A stretch of DNA of 64,000 nucleotides from Actinophytocola xanthii (lineage in GTDB: Bacteria; Actinomycetota; Actinomycetes; Mycobacteriales; Pseudonocardiaceae). The position numbers and the translations under genes are program-made. A model generated the notes under the pieces. The model saw nothing but the letters and a program-made list of their open reading frames with translations, had not been told where the DNA came from and did not search any database. Below, in pieces: positions 63,626 through 64,000 of this stretch; the first letter of the stretch is position 1; the number at the start of each line of letters is the position of its first letter. The stretch covers positions 1 through 64,000 of the forward strand of contig NZ_MSIE01000035.1 of NCBI RefSeq assembly GCF_001921205.1, written 5' to 3'.

Positions 63626-64000
63626 GGCAGCCGTTCCAGGACCAGGGGTTTGGTTCCACCGCTGTTGATGCCGACGACGTCCTGTGGGCAGGCGGAGACG
63701 ACGACGAGGCAGTCCAACTCGGCGCGGAAGGCGACCGCCGCCCCCGGGCCGGCCGGCGACTCGCGCCACAGCAGCTCACCGTCGGCGGTGACGGGGATGT
63801 CCATGAACACGTTCACCGGCTGCGGAACCGTCCCGACCGCGACCCCGGTGCCGGCGAGCGCCGTGCGGAGGTTCTCGGCGCAGGAGGCGTGCCACCCCCG
63901 GACGCCCAGAGCGCGGTAGCGAGCGGGGTCGCATGCCGGGATCAGCATGTCGTGCCGTCCGGGGGAGGTGTCCTCGGTGAGGGTGAGCACCGGCCTGCGT
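63622..64000 (-). CDS. DUF1989 (urea carboxylase-associated) protein, 5' end cut
   Basis: The C-terminal ~125 residues of a gene whose start lies beyond 64000. The DUF1989 pattern is clear: TSPGRHDMLIPACDPARY, then GWHASCAENLRTAL, NVFMDIPV, and LVVVSACPQDVVGINSGGTK. The conserved His, Cys and Asn residues form the metal or active site. Members include carboxyguanidine deiminase subunits and proteins near urea carboxylase. Here it is the first visible gene of a nitrogen-catabolism operon, and no second DUF1989 subunit is seen in the window. Confidence 0.85.
   Translation of the reverse strand, partial: RRPVLTLTEDTSPGRHDMLIPACDPARYRALGVRGWHASCAENLRTALAGTGVAVGTVPQPVNVFMDIPVTADGELLWRESPAGPGAAVAFRAELDCLVVVSACPQDVVGINSGGTKPLVLERLP

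Overview
The window is high-GC actinobacterial DNA with frequent GTG starts, tightly overlapping operons and several leaderless start sites (a -10 hexamer 6-7 nt before the start codon). A DUF397/DUF5753 pair, an actinomycete integrative and conjugative element (AICE), KstR2/FadD3/FadA6 steroid genes, an NPP1 protein and a 'streptophobe' membrane protein fit a Pseudonocardiaceae-like host. The order ffs, dnaX, amidase, ybaB, recR, leuA, lysC, asd is the same core order known from Mycobacterium, with other genes inserted between the blocks. The species cannot be named from the sequence.

Region 1 (1-11.4 kb) is an AICE. A divergent GntR-UTRA repressor and GNAT acetyltransferase (minus strand) face one long plus-strand operon: a small unknown protein, a DUF2637 membrane protein, a TraB/FtsK translocase, a repeat cluster that looks like the transfer locus (clt), a small membrane protein, a prim-pol, a RepA-like helicase, Xis and a tyrosine integrase. 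Two unknown cargo genes lie between the integrase and tRNA-Ser(GGA), whose 3' end faces the element. The other attachment site is not visible, so the left end lies outside the window or is unresolved.

Region 2 (11.4-28.5 kb) is mostly core: DUF4190, TspO-like and MMPL membrane proteins, an esterase, SRP RNA, dnaX, a lipoprotein amidase, ybaB, recR, a P-loop kinase, a five-gene peptide/nickel-type ABC importer, and leuA preceded by a Leu-Leu-Leu leader peptide and attenuator hairpin.

Region 3 (28.5-45.7 kb) holds paired small membrane proteins, a steroid (HIP) catabolism group (fadD3, kstR2, fadA6, two SDRs) interrupted by an L,D-transpeptidase, an ECF-type sigma factor with a partner protein, a nitroreductase, a PIG-V-type mannosyltransferase, lysC-asd, an NPP1 protein, an MFS exporter, a stand-alone Fur C-terminal domain, a lipase, a DCC protein, an FMN reductase and Dps.

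Region 4 (45.7-57.4 kb) holds an S9 peptidase, hemerythrin, an ABC/streptophobe cassette, a pentapeptide-repeat membrane protein, a 774-residue unknown protein directly downstream of an odd tRNA gene (anticodon by position UUA), a DHFR-like reductase and an AraC regulator.

Region 5 (57.4-64 kb) is a nitrogen-compound catabolic cluster: NCS1 permease, PucR regulator, NodB-fold hydrolase, Old Yellow Enzyme, amidase and DUF1989 protein. It may degrade a cyclic imide or similar N-heterocycle.
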